Assembly: GCA_958296055.1 (NCBI GenBank)
Contig: CATQHS010000001.1
Coordinates: forward strand, 2,328,277-2,392,276
DNA from: an uncultured Acidimicrobiales bacterium
GTDB lineage: Bacteria > Actinomycetota > Acidimicrobiia > Acidimicrobiales > Aldehydirespiratoraceae
Reading direction: 5' to 3'
Length of the DNA stretch: 64,000 nucleotides
Shown here: piece after piece, positions 50,932 through 59,370 of the stretch
How the letters are laid out: each line of letters opens with the position of its first letter
How positions within the stretch are numbered: the stretch's first letter is position 1
The notes under the pieces: model-generated
Told to the model about the DNA's origin: nothing
The model's database searches: none
What the model saw: the letters and a program-made list of their open reading frames with translations, nothing else
Made by a program: the position numbers and the translations under genes

Positions 50932-51158
50932 ATTTGAAATGTGGTTAAAATCTCATCGATGACCACTGCCAATGCGATTAGAAGGTCGAAGTCAGTCAAA
51001 GCCGATTTGGTGTCGGTGTGCAGTGCACCTCGGTACAGACGTGGGTCCCATGCCGAGCTACCTCACATCGTGAAGTTAGGCCGATAGCTGATGTCTGATA
51101 GCAGATGTCACGCCATCCATTTTAGTGATAAGGGCCACCATCGTAGTCAGGTTTATTC
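50932..51158. other. Intergenic stretch with a 14-bp tandem repeat and a 5S-rRNA-like segment
   Basis: No coding frame is convincing. 51083-51096 and 51097-51110 are adjacent 14-base units differing at two positions. Upstream, 51011-51092 carries in order TGTCGGTG, GGTCCCATGCCGA, GAAGTTAGGCC and TAGCTGATG, reminiscent of 5S rRNA but with about 10 extra bases in the middle. I treat this as a weak resemblance, not an rRNA gene. Confidence 0.3.
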
Positions 51159-51734
51159 CTAACTCGGCTCTTGGAGGCGCAGTTCCAGGGTGCGGAGCAG
51201 GGTGGCTAGGTGCTGGCGGTCCTCGGCGCTGAGGACGGCTAGCAGCTCGGCCTCTTGGGCCAGGTGGACTTCGATCAGGTGGTCGATCAGCTCCAAGCCC
51301 TCGGGAGACAACTGGGCGAACATCACCCGGCGGTCCTCGGGGTCGCTGACCCGCTTCACCAGGTTCAGCTTCTCGAGCTGGTCCAGGCGGCCGGTCATGC
51401 CGCCGGAGGTGAGCATGGTGACCAGGGCCAGCGCCGACGGCTTGGCCCGGTAGGGGAAGCCGAGACGGCGCAGCGCGGCCAGCACGTCGAACAGGCCGAG
51501 GGTGAGCCCGTGGGCGGCGAAGAACCGGCCCAGCCGGTCCTCGAGCATCCGGTCGATGATGGCGATGCGGCCGAACACGCCGATGGGCGACGGGTCGAGA
51601 TCGGGTCGCTCCCGGCCCCAGTGGTCCAGGATCTCATCGACCCGGCCGGCCCGGTCGGCGGCGGTCACCGTCTGGCCGTCGCTGTGGTCGGCGGCGGTCA
51701 CCGTCTGGCCGTCGCTGTGGTCGGCGGCGGTCAC
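51159..51734 (-). CDS. MarR-family regulator with repeated N-terminus
   Basis: A 191-residue MarR protein: winged helix at about residues 95-140 (ALALVTMLTSGGMTGRLDQL, then KRVSDPEDRRVMFAQLSPEG). The first 26 residues are two exact copies of TVTAADHSDGQ encoded by a 33-bp tandem repeat, so the start could be at any of three in-frame GTG codons. It overlaps the aminotransferase stop as GTGA and closes the long minus-strand operon, which it may regulate. Confidence 0.88.
   Translation of the reverse strand: MTAADHSDGQTVTAADHSDGQTVTAADRAGRVDEILDHWGRERPDLDPSPIGVFGRIAIIDRMLEDRLGRFFAAHGLTLGLFDVLAALRRLGFPYRAKPSALALVTMLTSGGMTGRLDQLEKLNLVKRVSDPEDRRVMFAQLSPEGLELIDHLIEVHLAQEAELLAVLSAEDRQHLATLLRTLELRLQEPS
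51654..51734 (-). repeat. 33-bp tandem repeat (two full copies plus 15 bp)
   Basis: Identical units at 51654-51686 and 51687-51719 are followed by the first 15 bases of a third copy. The repeat covers the aminotransferase stop codon and the beginning of the MarR gene. Each unit adds 11 codons in frame and a new GTGACC start candidate. Confidence 0.95.
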
Positions 51735-53065
51735 GGCCTGGCCCCCGACTCCAGGTCGGCCAGCACCGAGGCGAGGGTGTCGATCACCCGGTCGACCATG
51801 GCCTCGTCGAAGATCAGCGGCGGGTAGACACCCAGATGATCGGCCTGGGCCCGCACCAGCACACCCTGCTGATAGGCCCGCTCGGCCGCCTCGGCGGCCA
51901 GGCGCACCGCTGCGCCCGGTGGGTCGTCGATCAGCTCCACCGCGGCCAGCATCCCCTCGCCCCGCACCTCGGCTACCAGCGGGGAGGCGGCCAGCTCGCC
52001 CGCCCGGCGCTGCAGATGGGCGCCCACGGCCTTGGCGTTGGCCACTAGGCCCTCGCGCTCAAGGATGGAGATCACCTCCAGCCCGGCCGCGCAGGCGGCG
52101 GGGTGGCCCGAGTAGGTGTAGCCGTGCATCAGCTCGATGGCCCCGCCGGGGTCCACGAACTCCGAGTGAACCCGCTCCGAGGCCACCGCCGCCCCCATCG
52201 GCACGTAGGCCGAGGTGAGGCCCTTGGCCGTGGTCATGATGTCGGCGGCCACGCCGTAGCGGTGGCCGCCGAACCAGTGCCCCAGGCGGCCCCACCCGCA
52301 CACCACCTCGTCGAGGATCAACAGCACGTCGGCGGCGTCGCACCGTTCGCGGACCTGCCGCAGGTAGGGCTCGGGCGGGGGGTGCACGCCCCCCGCGGCC
52401 TGCACTGGCTCCATAATCACCGCCGCCACCGTGGCCGGGTCCCGGCGGTCCAGCTCGGCGGCCAGGGCGTCGATGTCGTGGGCCGGCACCTGGCTGCACC
52501 CGGCCATCAGCGGCCCGAAGCCGGCTCGGTTCTCGTCCAGTCCGCCCACCGACAGTCCGCCGAAGTTCATCCCGTGATAGGCCCGGCGCAGGGAGACGAA
52601 CCCGGTCTTGGCGGTGAGGCCCCGGCGGCGCCAGTAGGCCCGAGCCATCTTGAGCGCGGTCTCCACCGCCTCCGAGCCCGAGTTGGTGAAGAAAACGTGG
52701 TTCAGGTCGCCCGGCGTGCGCTCCGCCACCGCCCGGGCCAGTCGCTCGGCCGGCTCGTGGCGGTAGCCGAACAGGCAGTAGTACTCCAGCGTCGAGAGCT
52801 GGCGCCGCACCGCCTCGGCGATCTCGGCCCGGCCGTGGCCCACGATGGCGCAGGCCACCCCGCCCGCGGTGGCATCCAGCAAGCGGCGGCCCTCCGAGTC
52901 GGTCACCTCCGCGCCCCGGCCCTCGACCAGCAGGCGCGTCGGCGGCCCGCCCGCCGGGGTAAACGGCAGCCACAGCGGCCCCGAGGACGGGCCCGCCGCC
53001 GGGTCGGAACGCGAACCGGTCACCGGCGAGTCGTTGGCGGCCGCGCCGCCGCTCGGCCCGGTCAT
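51731..53065 (-). CDS. Class III PLP-dependent aminotransferase
   Basis: A 444-residue fold-type I aminotransferase: FFTNSGSEAVETALKMARAY (PLP phosphate), LRRAYHGMNFGGLSVGG, VLLILDEVVCGWGRLG (aspartate) and IMTTAKGLTSAYVPMGA with the Schiff-base lysine. Members transfer amino groups from omega-amines, beta-alanine, GABA or taurine. ATG at 53065 overlaps the LLM stop (ATGA). In this operon it may aminate or deaminate a catabolic intermediate. Confidence 0.9.
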   Translation of the reverse strand: MTGPSGGAAANDSPVTGSRSDPAAGPSSGPLWLPFTPAGGPPTRLLVEGRGAEVTDSEGRRLLDATAGGVACAIVGHGRAEIAEAVRRQLSTLEYYCLFGYRHEPAERLARAVAERTPGDLNHVFFTNSGSEAVETALKMARAYWRRRGLTAKTGFVSLRRAYHGMNFGGLSVGGLDENRAGFGPLMAGCSQVPAHDIDALAAELDRRDPATVAAVIMEPVQAAGGVHPPPEPYLRQVRERCDAADVLLILDEVVCGWGRLGHWFGGHRYGVAADIMTTAKGLTSAYVPMGAAVASERVHSEFVDPGGAIELMHGYTYSGHPAACAAGLEVISILEREGLVANAKAVGAHLQRRAGELAASPLVAEVRGEGMLAAVELIDDPPGAAVRLAAEAAERAYQQGVLVRAQADHLGVYPPLIFDEAMVDRVIDTLASVLADLESGARP

Positions 53066-53862
53066 CGGCTGGACCCGGCCGCTTCGACCCGGCGGGAGTC
53101 GCGCCACTCGATCAGGCCGGCCAGCTCGTCGATCCGGTAGTCGGGGCCGTTGCGCACCAAGATCAGATGGTCCGCCCCCGCGGCCGCGTAGTCGTCGCAG
53201 GCGCCGGGGCTGACCGGCTCGAAGAGCGCCACCGTGCGCTCGATCTCGGCCGGGTTCCGCCCGGCCCGCTCGCAGTGCTCATCGAGCACCGCGTTGAGCC
53301 GGGCGACCTCATCCGGGGACCCCCAGCCGTTCCACATGTCGGCGTGGCGGGCGCACACCGCCAGGGTCAGCTTCTCGCCCAGGCCGCCGATCAACAGCGG
53401 CAGCGGTCCGACCGGCGGCGGGTCGAGTCGCCGAAGCCGCCGCTTCAGCCGCACGACGGCCGCCTCCAGCTCGCCGATCCGGTCCGGCCCCGACGGCATC
53501 GGGTAGCCGTACTCGAGGTAGTCGCGCTCCAGCCACCCGGCCCCCAGGCCGAGCACCAGCCGTCCCCCCGAGGCGTGATCGACGGTCCGGGCCATGTCGG
53601 CCAACAGATCCGGGTTGCGGTAGCCGTAGCACGACACCAGGGTCCCGATCCGGGCCTTGGTGGTGACCTGGCTCACTGCGGCCAGCGTCGTCCAGCACTC
53701 GAAGCTCGACCCGTCCGGGTCGCCGTCGAGGGGATAGAAGTGGTCGAAGGTCCACAGAGAGTCGGCGCCGAGCCGATCGGCTTCGGCCCAAGCCGTTCGC
53801 ATGGCGGCCCAAGAGGCGTGGTTGGGGCGTATCTGAGCCCCGACCCCGACCGGGCCGGTCAC
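53062..53862 (-). CDS. Luciferase-like (LLM) F420/FMN-dependent oxidoreductase
   Basis: A 266-residue LLM-class protein: AEADRLGADSLWTFDHFYPL, LVSCYGYRNPDLLADMARTV, GGRLVLGLGAGWLERDYLEY and LTLAVCARHADMWNGWG. GTG at 53862 overlaps the ATPase stop (GTGA), fixing the start inside a longer open frame. Shorter than the two LLM enzymes at 30-41 kb. Confidence 0.85.
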   Translation of the reverse strand: MTGPVGVGAQIRPNHASWAAMRTAWAEADRLGADSLWTFDHFYPLDGDPDGSSFECWTTLAAVSQVTTKARIGTLVSCYGYRNPDLLADMARTVDHASGGRLVLGLGAGWLERDYLEYGYPMPSGPDRIGELEAAVVRLKRRLRRLDPPPVGPLPLLIGGLGEKLTLAVCARHADMWNGWGSPDEVARLNAVLDEHCERAGRNPAEIERTVALFEPVSPGACDDYAAAGADHLILVRNGPDYRIDELAGLIEWRDSRRVEAAGSSR

Positions 53863-54707
53863 GCCCGCTCCTCGGTCGCCGCGGCGGTGGCGGACAGTCC
53901 GGTGATGAGCGACACGACGTGCTGGCCGTCGGTGGCGGAGGCGTCGAGCACGTCTACCAGCTCGCCCCGGCGCATCACCGCGATCCGGTCGGCCAGCCGG
54001 AACACCTGGTCGAGGTTGTGGCTCACCACGATCATGGTCATGCCCCGCTCCCGCAGGCCGCTGACGATCTCCTCCACCTTGGCCGTCTCGGCCACGCCCA
54101 GGGCCGCGGTGGGCTCGTCCATCAGGATCACCTCGCTGCCCCAGTTGACCGCCCGGGCGATGGCCACCCCTTGGCGCTGGCCCCCCGACAGGCCCTCCAC
54201 CGGGATCCGGACGCTGGGGATGCGCACGTCGAGGCCCCGGATGATCCGGGTGGCGTCGCGGCGCATCGACCGGTGGCGCATGAAGGTGAGCAGGCTCCGG
54301 CCCCGGGTCTGCTCGCGGCCCATGAACAGGTTCTCGGTGGCGTTTAGATTGTCGGCCAGCGCCAGGTCCTGGTAGACGGTCTCGATCCCGGCCGAGCGGG
54401 CGTCGTCGGGGGAGCGGAACCGCACCGACGCCCCGTTGACCTCGATGGTCCCGCCGTCGGGGTGCTCGGCCCCAGCGATGATCCGCAGCAGGGTGCTCTT
54501 GCCCGCGCCGTTGTCGCCGACCACCGCGGTGATGGTGTTGCGGGGGAAGCCGCAGGTGACCCCGGCCAGCGCCACCACCCCGCCGTAGCGCTTGCGAACA
54601 CCCTCCACCCGTAGCACCTCGCCGCCTGCTGGTGTCTCGGCGGCGGCTGGACGGCTGGCGGTCTGGCCTCCGCCGCCTGCCGGCGCCGGGACCTTCATCT
54701 CGTTCAT
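53859..54707 (-). CDS. Sugar-type ABC transporter ATPase (single domain, RbsA-like)
   Basis: A 282-residue single ATPase domain: Walker A VVGDNGAGKSTLLRIIAG, signature LSGGQRQGVAIARAV and Walker B VILMDEPTAALGV. The ETVYQDLALADNLNATENLF block is typical of the carbohydrate (CUT2) class, which usually has two fused ATPase halves; here only one is present. It belongs with the binding protein and permease at the window end, though nine genes separate them. A Gly/Ala/Pro-rich 30-residue N-terminus precedes the domain. Confidence 0.88.
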   Translation of the reverse strand: MNEMKVPAPAGGGGQTASRPAAAETPAGGEVLRVEGVRKRYGGVVALAGVTCGFPRNTITAVVGDNGAGKSTLLRIIAGAEHPDGGTIEVNGASVRFRSPDDARSAGIETVYQDLALADNLNATENLFMGREQTRGRSLLTFMRHRSMRRDATRIIRGLDVRIPSVRIPVEGLSGGQRQGVAIARAVNWGSEVILMDEPTAALGVAETAKVEEIVSGLRERGMTMIVVSHNLDQVFRLADRIAVMRRGELVDVLDASATDGQHVVSLITGLSATAAATEERA

Positions 54708-57043
54708 GTTGTCGCCTCCTGGCCGGCTCGGAGCTGATCGAGCAGGTAGCTGGGGGTGATTGGGACCCGGTCGATGCGCGCGCCCAGCTCGAAGAGCGCG
54801 TCCTCCACCGCGTTGGCGATGGCGGCCGGGGGCGGGATGGCGCCCGCCTCGCCCACGCCCTTGATGCCCAGGGGGTTGAGCGGCGAGGGCGTCTCGAGGT
54901 GGTCGATGACCAGCCGGGGCGACTCGCAGGCGCTCGGGACCGCGTAGTCGGCCAGGCTCGGGTTGAGGGGCTGGCCGTCGTCGCCGTAGCGCACCTCCTC
55001 ATACAGCGCGGCCCCGACGCCCTGGGCCACCCCCCCGGTTATCTGGCCCTCGACGATGTCGGGGTCGAGCATCGGCCCGCAGTCGTGGACCACCGCGTAG
55101 TCCAGCACCTCCACCTCGCCCAGCTCGGGGTCCACCGCCACCCGGGCCAGGTGGTAGCCGTTGGCGAAGGTGACGGCGGAGGGCGACCAGTAGGACTGGG
55201 CCTCCAGGCCGGTCCCGCGGCGGCGGGCGTGGCGCCCGCCCGGGCCGAAGGCGGGGGCCAGATCGGCCAGGGCCACCGACCGGCTCGGGGCGCCGACGGC
55301 CCGCACCTCGCCCCCGGCCAGCTCCAGATCGGCGGGGGCGATCTCCCAGTCGTCGGCCACCGCGGCCAGAATGCGCTCCCGCAGCTCGGCACAGGCCTCG
55401 GCGATGGCGCTGCCGGCCACCACCGCACTGCGGCTGGCCAGGGTGCCCCAGCCGTAGGGCACGGCGTCGGTGTCGCCGGTCGTCACCTTCACCGTGGATG
55501 CCGCTACGCCCAGGGCCCCGGCCGCCAGCCGCCCGAACACGGTCTCGTGGCCCTGGCCCTGGGGGCAGGCCCCCACCGCCACGGTCACCCCGCCGGTCTC
55601 GTCGATGCGCACCAGGGCCCCCTCGAAGGGGCCGACCCCGGTGCCCTCGACGTAGCCGGCCACGCCCACGCCCAGGTGCCGGCCCCGCTCGTCGAGGGCC
55701 CCGCCCCGCTGTCGGTCGTCCGGCCCGGCGCCGCCCAGCGCCACCGCCCGCTCGAAGGCGGCCGGGTAGTCGCCGCTGTCGTAGACCACCGGGTTGCCGT
55801 CGCGGTAGCTGATGCCCACCTCGTAGGGCATGGCCGCGGCCGGGATCAGGTTGCGCCGCCGCAGCTCGAAGGGGTCGATCCCCGCGGCCCGGGCGGCGGC
55901 GTCGAGGATGCGCTCCATGGCGAACACCGCCTCGGGCCGCCCCGCCCCCCTATAGGGCGACAGCGGCGCCTTGTTGGTGACCACCGCGGTGGCGGTCACC
56001 TCCAGCGCCGGCACCTCGTAGCACCCGCACAGATGGGCGATGGTGTTGTAGGGCTGCACCACCCCCAGCGGGTTGGCCGCCCCGCAGTCCACCAGGATGT
56101 GGTCGCGCAGCCCCAGTATCCGGCCGTCGCCGTCGAGGGCGACGGCGATGTCGTGGATCTGGTCGCGGGAGTGGATGGCGCTGGTGAGGTGCTCCCAGCG
56201 GGTCTCGATCCACTTCACCGGCCGGCGCAGATCCAGGGCGCACATCCCGCACAGCATCTCCTCGGCGTAGGGGATGGCCTTGCAGCCGAACCCGCCGCCG
56301 ACGTCGGGGGCAACCACCCGGATGCGCCCCGCGGCCAGACCCAGGGCGTCGGCCAAAAAGGTGCGCAGCGGGTGCGGTATCTGAGTGGACGACCACATGG
56401 TCAGCCGCTCGGTGCGGACGTCGTAGGCGGCCATCACCCCCCGGGGCTCGATCGGGTTGGCCGACACCCGCCCGGAGTGAAGCCGCCGGCGGGCGACGGT
56501 GGCCGCGGCCGCGAAGGCGGCGTCGGCGTCGCCCTTGCCCACCCGCAGCTCCAGGCACCGGTTGTCGGGCCAGGCGTCGTACAGCCGGGGGGCGTCCGGG
56601 GCCAGGGCCCGATGGGGGTCGACCACCGGCTCTAGCTCGGTGATCTCCACCGCCACCCGCTCCAAGGCGTCGGCCAGCACGTAGCGGTCCTCGGCCGCCA
56701 CCACGGCCAGGATCTCGCCCACATGGCGCACCCGGTCGGTCGCCACCGGCGGGCGGTTCTCCCGGCGGATGAACGAGCCGTCGGGGCCCAGGGCCTCGAA
56801 AAGCCGGGGCTCGAACACGCCTCCGTCGGCCTTGGACGGGGCCATGGCCGGCAGCCGGTCGGCCAAGTCGGCGCCGCTGTAGGCCGCGGCCACCCCACCC
56901 ATCCCCCGGGCGGCGCTGGCATCGACCCGGCGGACGGCGCCGTGGGCGACCTGGCTGCGCACGAAGCCGACGTGGAGCAGGCCGGGGGCGTCGAGATCGT
57001 CGGTGTAGCGGCTGTCGCCCCGCAGGAACCGCTCGCTGGTCAT
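54704..57043 (-). CDS. Xanthine-dehydrogenase/CoxL-family molybdenum subunit
   Basis: A 779-residue Moco-binding hydroxylase subunit: VVAPDVGGGFGCKAIPYAEE, LSPYRGAGRPEAVFAMERI and the C-terminal GIKGVGEAGAIPPPAAIANA with the catalytic glutamate. The active-site loop lacks the CSFR motif of true CO dehydrogenase. The FAD and [2Fe-2S] subunits that normally accompany it are not in the window, so electrons must leave through an unlinked partner. Overlaps the ATPase gene by four bases. A role in oxidising an aldehyde or N-heterocycle is inferred from family. Confidence 0.88.
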   Translation of the reverse strand: MTSERFLRGDSRYTDDLDAPGLLHVGFVRSQVAHGAVRRVDASAARGMGGVAAAYSGADLADRLPAMAPSKADGGVFEPRLFEALGPDGSFIRRENRPPVATDRVRHVGEILAVVAAEDRYVLADALERVAVEITELEPVVDPHRALAPDAPRLYDAWPDNRCLELRVGKGDADAAFAAAATVARRRLHSGRVSANPIEPRGVMAAYDVRTERLTMWSSTQIPHPLRTFLADALGLAAGRIRVVAPDVGGGFGCKAIPYAEEMLCGMCALDLRRPVKWIETRWEHLTSAIHSRDQIHDIAVALDGDGRILGLRDHILVDCGAANPLGVVQPYNTIAHLCGCYEVPALEVTATAVVTNKAPLSPYRGAGRPEAVFAMERILDAAARAAGIDPFELRRRNLIPAAAMPYEVGISYRDGNPVVYDSGDYPAAFERAVALGGAGPDDRQRGGALDERGRHLGVGVAGYVEGTGVGPFEGALVRIDETGGVTVAVGACPQGQGHETVFGRLAAGALGVAASTVKVTTGDTDAVPYGWGTLASRSAVVAGSAIAEACAELRERILAAVADDWEIAPADLELAGGEVRAVGAPSRSVALADLAPAFGPGGRHARRRGTGLEAQSYWSPSAVTFANGYHLARVAVDPELGEVEVLDYAVVHDCGPMLDPDIVEGQITGGVAQGVGAALYEEVRYGDDGQPLNPSLADYAVPSACESPRLVIDHLETPSPLNPLGIKGVGEAGAIPPPAAIANAVEDALFELGARIDRVPITPSYLLDQLRAGQEATT

Positions 57044-57091
57044 CGGCGGGGCCCGCCGCCCGCGCTCATCCGCCGGGCCTCGCCGTCATCG

Positions 57092-57148
57092 GCCGACCTC
57101 GGTGGCCCAGTGGGCATCAAGAGCGCCTGCCGACCTCGGTGGCCCAGT
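57092..57148. repeat. 20-bp direct repeat at the aldolase 3' end
   Basis: GCCGACCTCGGTGGCCCAGT occurs at 57092-57111 and 57129-57148. The right copy encodes the WATEVG near the C-terminus of the aldolase-type protein; the left copy lies just past its stop codon. Confidence 0.9.
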
Positions 57149-57833
57149 AGTCCCATTGGGCGTCGACGTATTCGCGCCGGCTCAGCCCGACGGTGAGCGA
57201 CTCGTCGTTGAGCTCTGAGCCCGGTATCACCCGGGGCTCGCCGATCCCCTCCACCATGAGCTGCAGCCGGGCCGAGCGCTCCAGGTTGACCGCGCTCACC
57301 GTCGCCTCCTGGATCGACCCGCCGGTCACCACCGCGCCGTGGCCCTTGAGCAGCACCGCTGAGTGCTCGCCCAGGGCGGCGGCCAGGTCGCGGCCCAGCT
57401 CGGGGGTGTCGATCTGCACCGCCGACTCGTAGACGGGCACGCCGTCGGCGAACTGGGTGCACAGGTTCCAGATGGGCAGGATCGGGCGGCCGGCGATGGA
57501 GAAGGCGATGCAGCCCATCGGGTGGGCGTGCACCACCGCGTTCACGTCCGGCCGGGCCCGGTAGATCTCGGTGTGGATGAATCGCTCTCCGGGCGCGCTG
57601 CGGTCCTCGCCCAGGTCATCGTCGGCCACCGCGCCGTCGAGGTCGACGAGGATCACGTCGTCGGCGCCGGTGGCGGCCAGATCCGATACGTGGTCGCGGG
57701 TGTGGCCCAGGATGGCCACCAGCTCGGTGCCGGGCACTCGGGCGCTGGGATGCCCGAACGGCCCGATCAGGCGCTCCTTGGTCAGGATCTTGGTGGCGAC
57801 GGCCACTTTGCCGCGCAGGTCGTCGTAACTCAC
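57117..57833 (-). CDS. Class II aldolase/adducin-family protein (AraD/FucA type)
   Basis: A 238-residue zinc aldolase/epimerase fold: AVVHAHPMGCIAFSIAG supplies two histidines, LLKGHGAVVTGGS the third, and the E of HTEIYRARPDV lies in the expected catalytic position. Start GTG at 57833 overlaps the aldehyde dehydrogenase stop (GTGA). Family members cleave or epimerise phosphorylated sugars or act on hydroxy-acids; here it probably cleaves a polyhydroxy intermediate. Confidence 0.88.
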   Translation of the reverse strand: MSYDDLRGKVAVATKILTKERLIGPFGHPSARVPGTELVAILGHTRDHVSDLAATGADDVILVDLDGAVADDDLGEDRSAPGERFIHTEIYRARPDVNAVVHAHPMGCIAFSIAGRPILPIWNLCTQFADGVPVYESAVQIDTPELGRDLAAALGEHSAVLLKGHGAVVTGGSIQEATVSAVNLERSARLQLMVEGIGEPRVIPGSELNDESLTVGLSRREYVDAQWDYWATEVGRRS

Positions 57834-59320
57834 GGCTGGGTGCCGATCACATCGATGTCGAGCATGTGCAGGGCCTTGGTGCGGGTGTAGCTCTGCAGCG
57901 ACTCCATAGAGCCCTCCGAGCCGATCCCGGAGTCCTTGTAGCCCCCGAAGGGCGTCTCCAGGAAGTGCTGGCCCCTCCCGTTGATCCACACGCAGCCCGC
58001 CTCCACTGCCCGGGCGGCGTCCAGGGCCCAGTCCAGCCGGCGGGTGATGATGTTGGCGGTCAGCCCCAGCGGCGTGGCGTTGGCCAGCCGCATCAGCTCG
58101 TCGCGGTCCCGCCAGGTCAGCACCGACAGCACCGGCCCGAAGATCTCCTCGGCGGCGATCCGGTGGCGGGCCTCGACCCGGTCGAACAGGGTCGGGGCCA
58201 GGTAGAAGCCGCCGCCGGGGGCCGATTCGGGGCGCCCGCCGCCGCAGACCAGCCGAGCCCCTTGGTCGCGGCCTGCGGCCACGTAGCCGCTCACCGCGTC
58301 GAGCTGAGCCTTTGACACCAGCGGCCCCATGGTGGTGGCCGAGTCCAAGGGGTCGCCCACGGTGATATGGGCCAGCCGGGCCTCCAGCGCCTCGACCACC
58401 GCCCCGTGGAGGTCGGCGGGGACGAACAGCCGCGAGGTGGAGCCGCACGACTGGCCTTGCGACGACTCGAAGTTCATGCCCATCACCGCCTGCTCGGCCA
58501 CATAGGCCGGGTCGGCGTCGGGGAAGACCAGCAGCGGGTTTTTGCCCCCCAGCTCGGCGGTGACGTGCTTGAGCACCCCGCTGGCCGCGGCGGCGCCCAT
58601 CACCTTCAGCCCGGTCTCGCGCCGGCCGGTGAAGCCGATGCGGCGGACGCCGGGATGCTCCACCAGAGCCGCGCCGGTGGTGGCCCCGTCCCCGGTCAGC
58701 ACCGTGAGCACTCCGGCGGGGAGCACCTCGGCGGCCAGGTAGGCGACCTCCAGCGGCGAGACGGGGGTCTGGTCGGGCGCCTTGACCACCACCGTGTTGC
58801 CCGCGGCCAGCGGCGCGGCGGCGTGGTAGACGGTGAACATGAGCGGGTGATTGAACGGCAGGATGCGGGCCACCACCCCGTAGGGCTCCCGCAGGGTCAT
58901 GTGCAGCCCCCCGGCCGACGCGGGCAGGGTCTTGCCGTGCAACTCCCGGGCGATGCCCGCGAAGTAGTCGAGCGAGTCGGCGGCGTAGGCCAGGTCGTTG
59001 CGCATGGCGGCCAGCGGGTTGCCCGAGTCCAGGGCGTCGATGCGGGCCAGCCGCTCGGCGTCGGCCCGCAGGGCGTCGGCCCACCGGCGCAGGGCCCGGC
59101 CCCGCTCCGCCGCCCCCAGCCCGGCCCACTCCGGCTGGGCCGCGGCTGCGGCCCGCACCGCCCGGTCCGCGGCCTCGGGGCCGGCCAACGGCACCCGGGC
59201 CACGGTTTCGCCGGTGCCCGGCGCCACCGCGTCCATGGCCTCTCCGTCGGAGGCGGTCAGCCAGTCGTCGCCGATCCGCAGCGGGTAGGCGTCCCGCAGT
59301 TCGGCCTGGGCCAGGGTCAT
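57830..59320 (-). CDS. NAD(P)-dependent aldehyde dehydrogenase
   Basis: A 496-residue ALDH: catalytic cysteine in NFESSQGQSCGSTSRLF, catalytic glutamate in VTAELGGKNPLLVF, cofactor turn FTGRRETG (usually FTGS) and the C-terminal TPFGGYKDSGIGSEGSMES motif typical of betaine-aldehyde/succinate-semialdehyde relatives. GGAG precedes the ATG. Oxidises the aldehyde formed by the alcohol dehydrogenase or GMC enzyme in the same operon. Confidence 0.92.
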   Translation of the reverse strand: MTLAQAELRDAYPLRIGDDWLTASDGEAMDAVAPGTGETVARVPLAGPEAADRAVRAAAAAQPEWAGLGAAERGRALRRWADALRADAERLARIDALDSGNPLAAMRNDLAYAADSLDYFAGIARELHGKTLPASAGGLHMTLREPYGVVARILPFNHPLMFTVYHAAAPLAAGNTVVVKAPDQTPVSPLEVAYLAAEVLPAGVLTVLTGDGATTGAALVEHPGVRRIGFTGRRETGLKVMGAAAASGVLKHVTAELGGKNPLLVFPDADPAYVAEQAVMGMNFESSQGQSCGSTSRLFVPADLHGAVVEALEARLAHITVGDPLDSATTMGPLVSKAQLDAVSGYVAAGRDQGARLVCGGGRPESAPGGGFYLAPTLFDRVEARHRIAAEEIFGPVLSVLTWRDRDELMRLANATPLGLTANIITRRLDWALDAARAVEAGCVWINGRGQHFLETPFGGYKDSGIGSEGSMESLQSYTRTKALHMLDIDVIGTQP

Positions 59321-59370
59321 GGCGCTCTCCTTTGGGGGTCGGTCATCGAGGGACGGTCATCGAGTGGGGG

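Noticed and set aside
51654..51734. Tandem repeats as a CRISPR array
   Set aside because: Units are directly adjacent with no spacers and lie inside a coding frame.
54632..56635. Long plus-strand frame over the molybdenum subunit gene
   Set aside because: Shadow of the minus-strand xanthine-dehydrogenase-type gene; composition is histidine/glycine-rich and without motifs.
54704..57043. Aerobic CO dehydrogenase large subunit (coxL form I)
   Set aside because: The CSFR active-site loop is absent (the loop reads PYRGAGRPE) and coxM/coxS are not adjacent.
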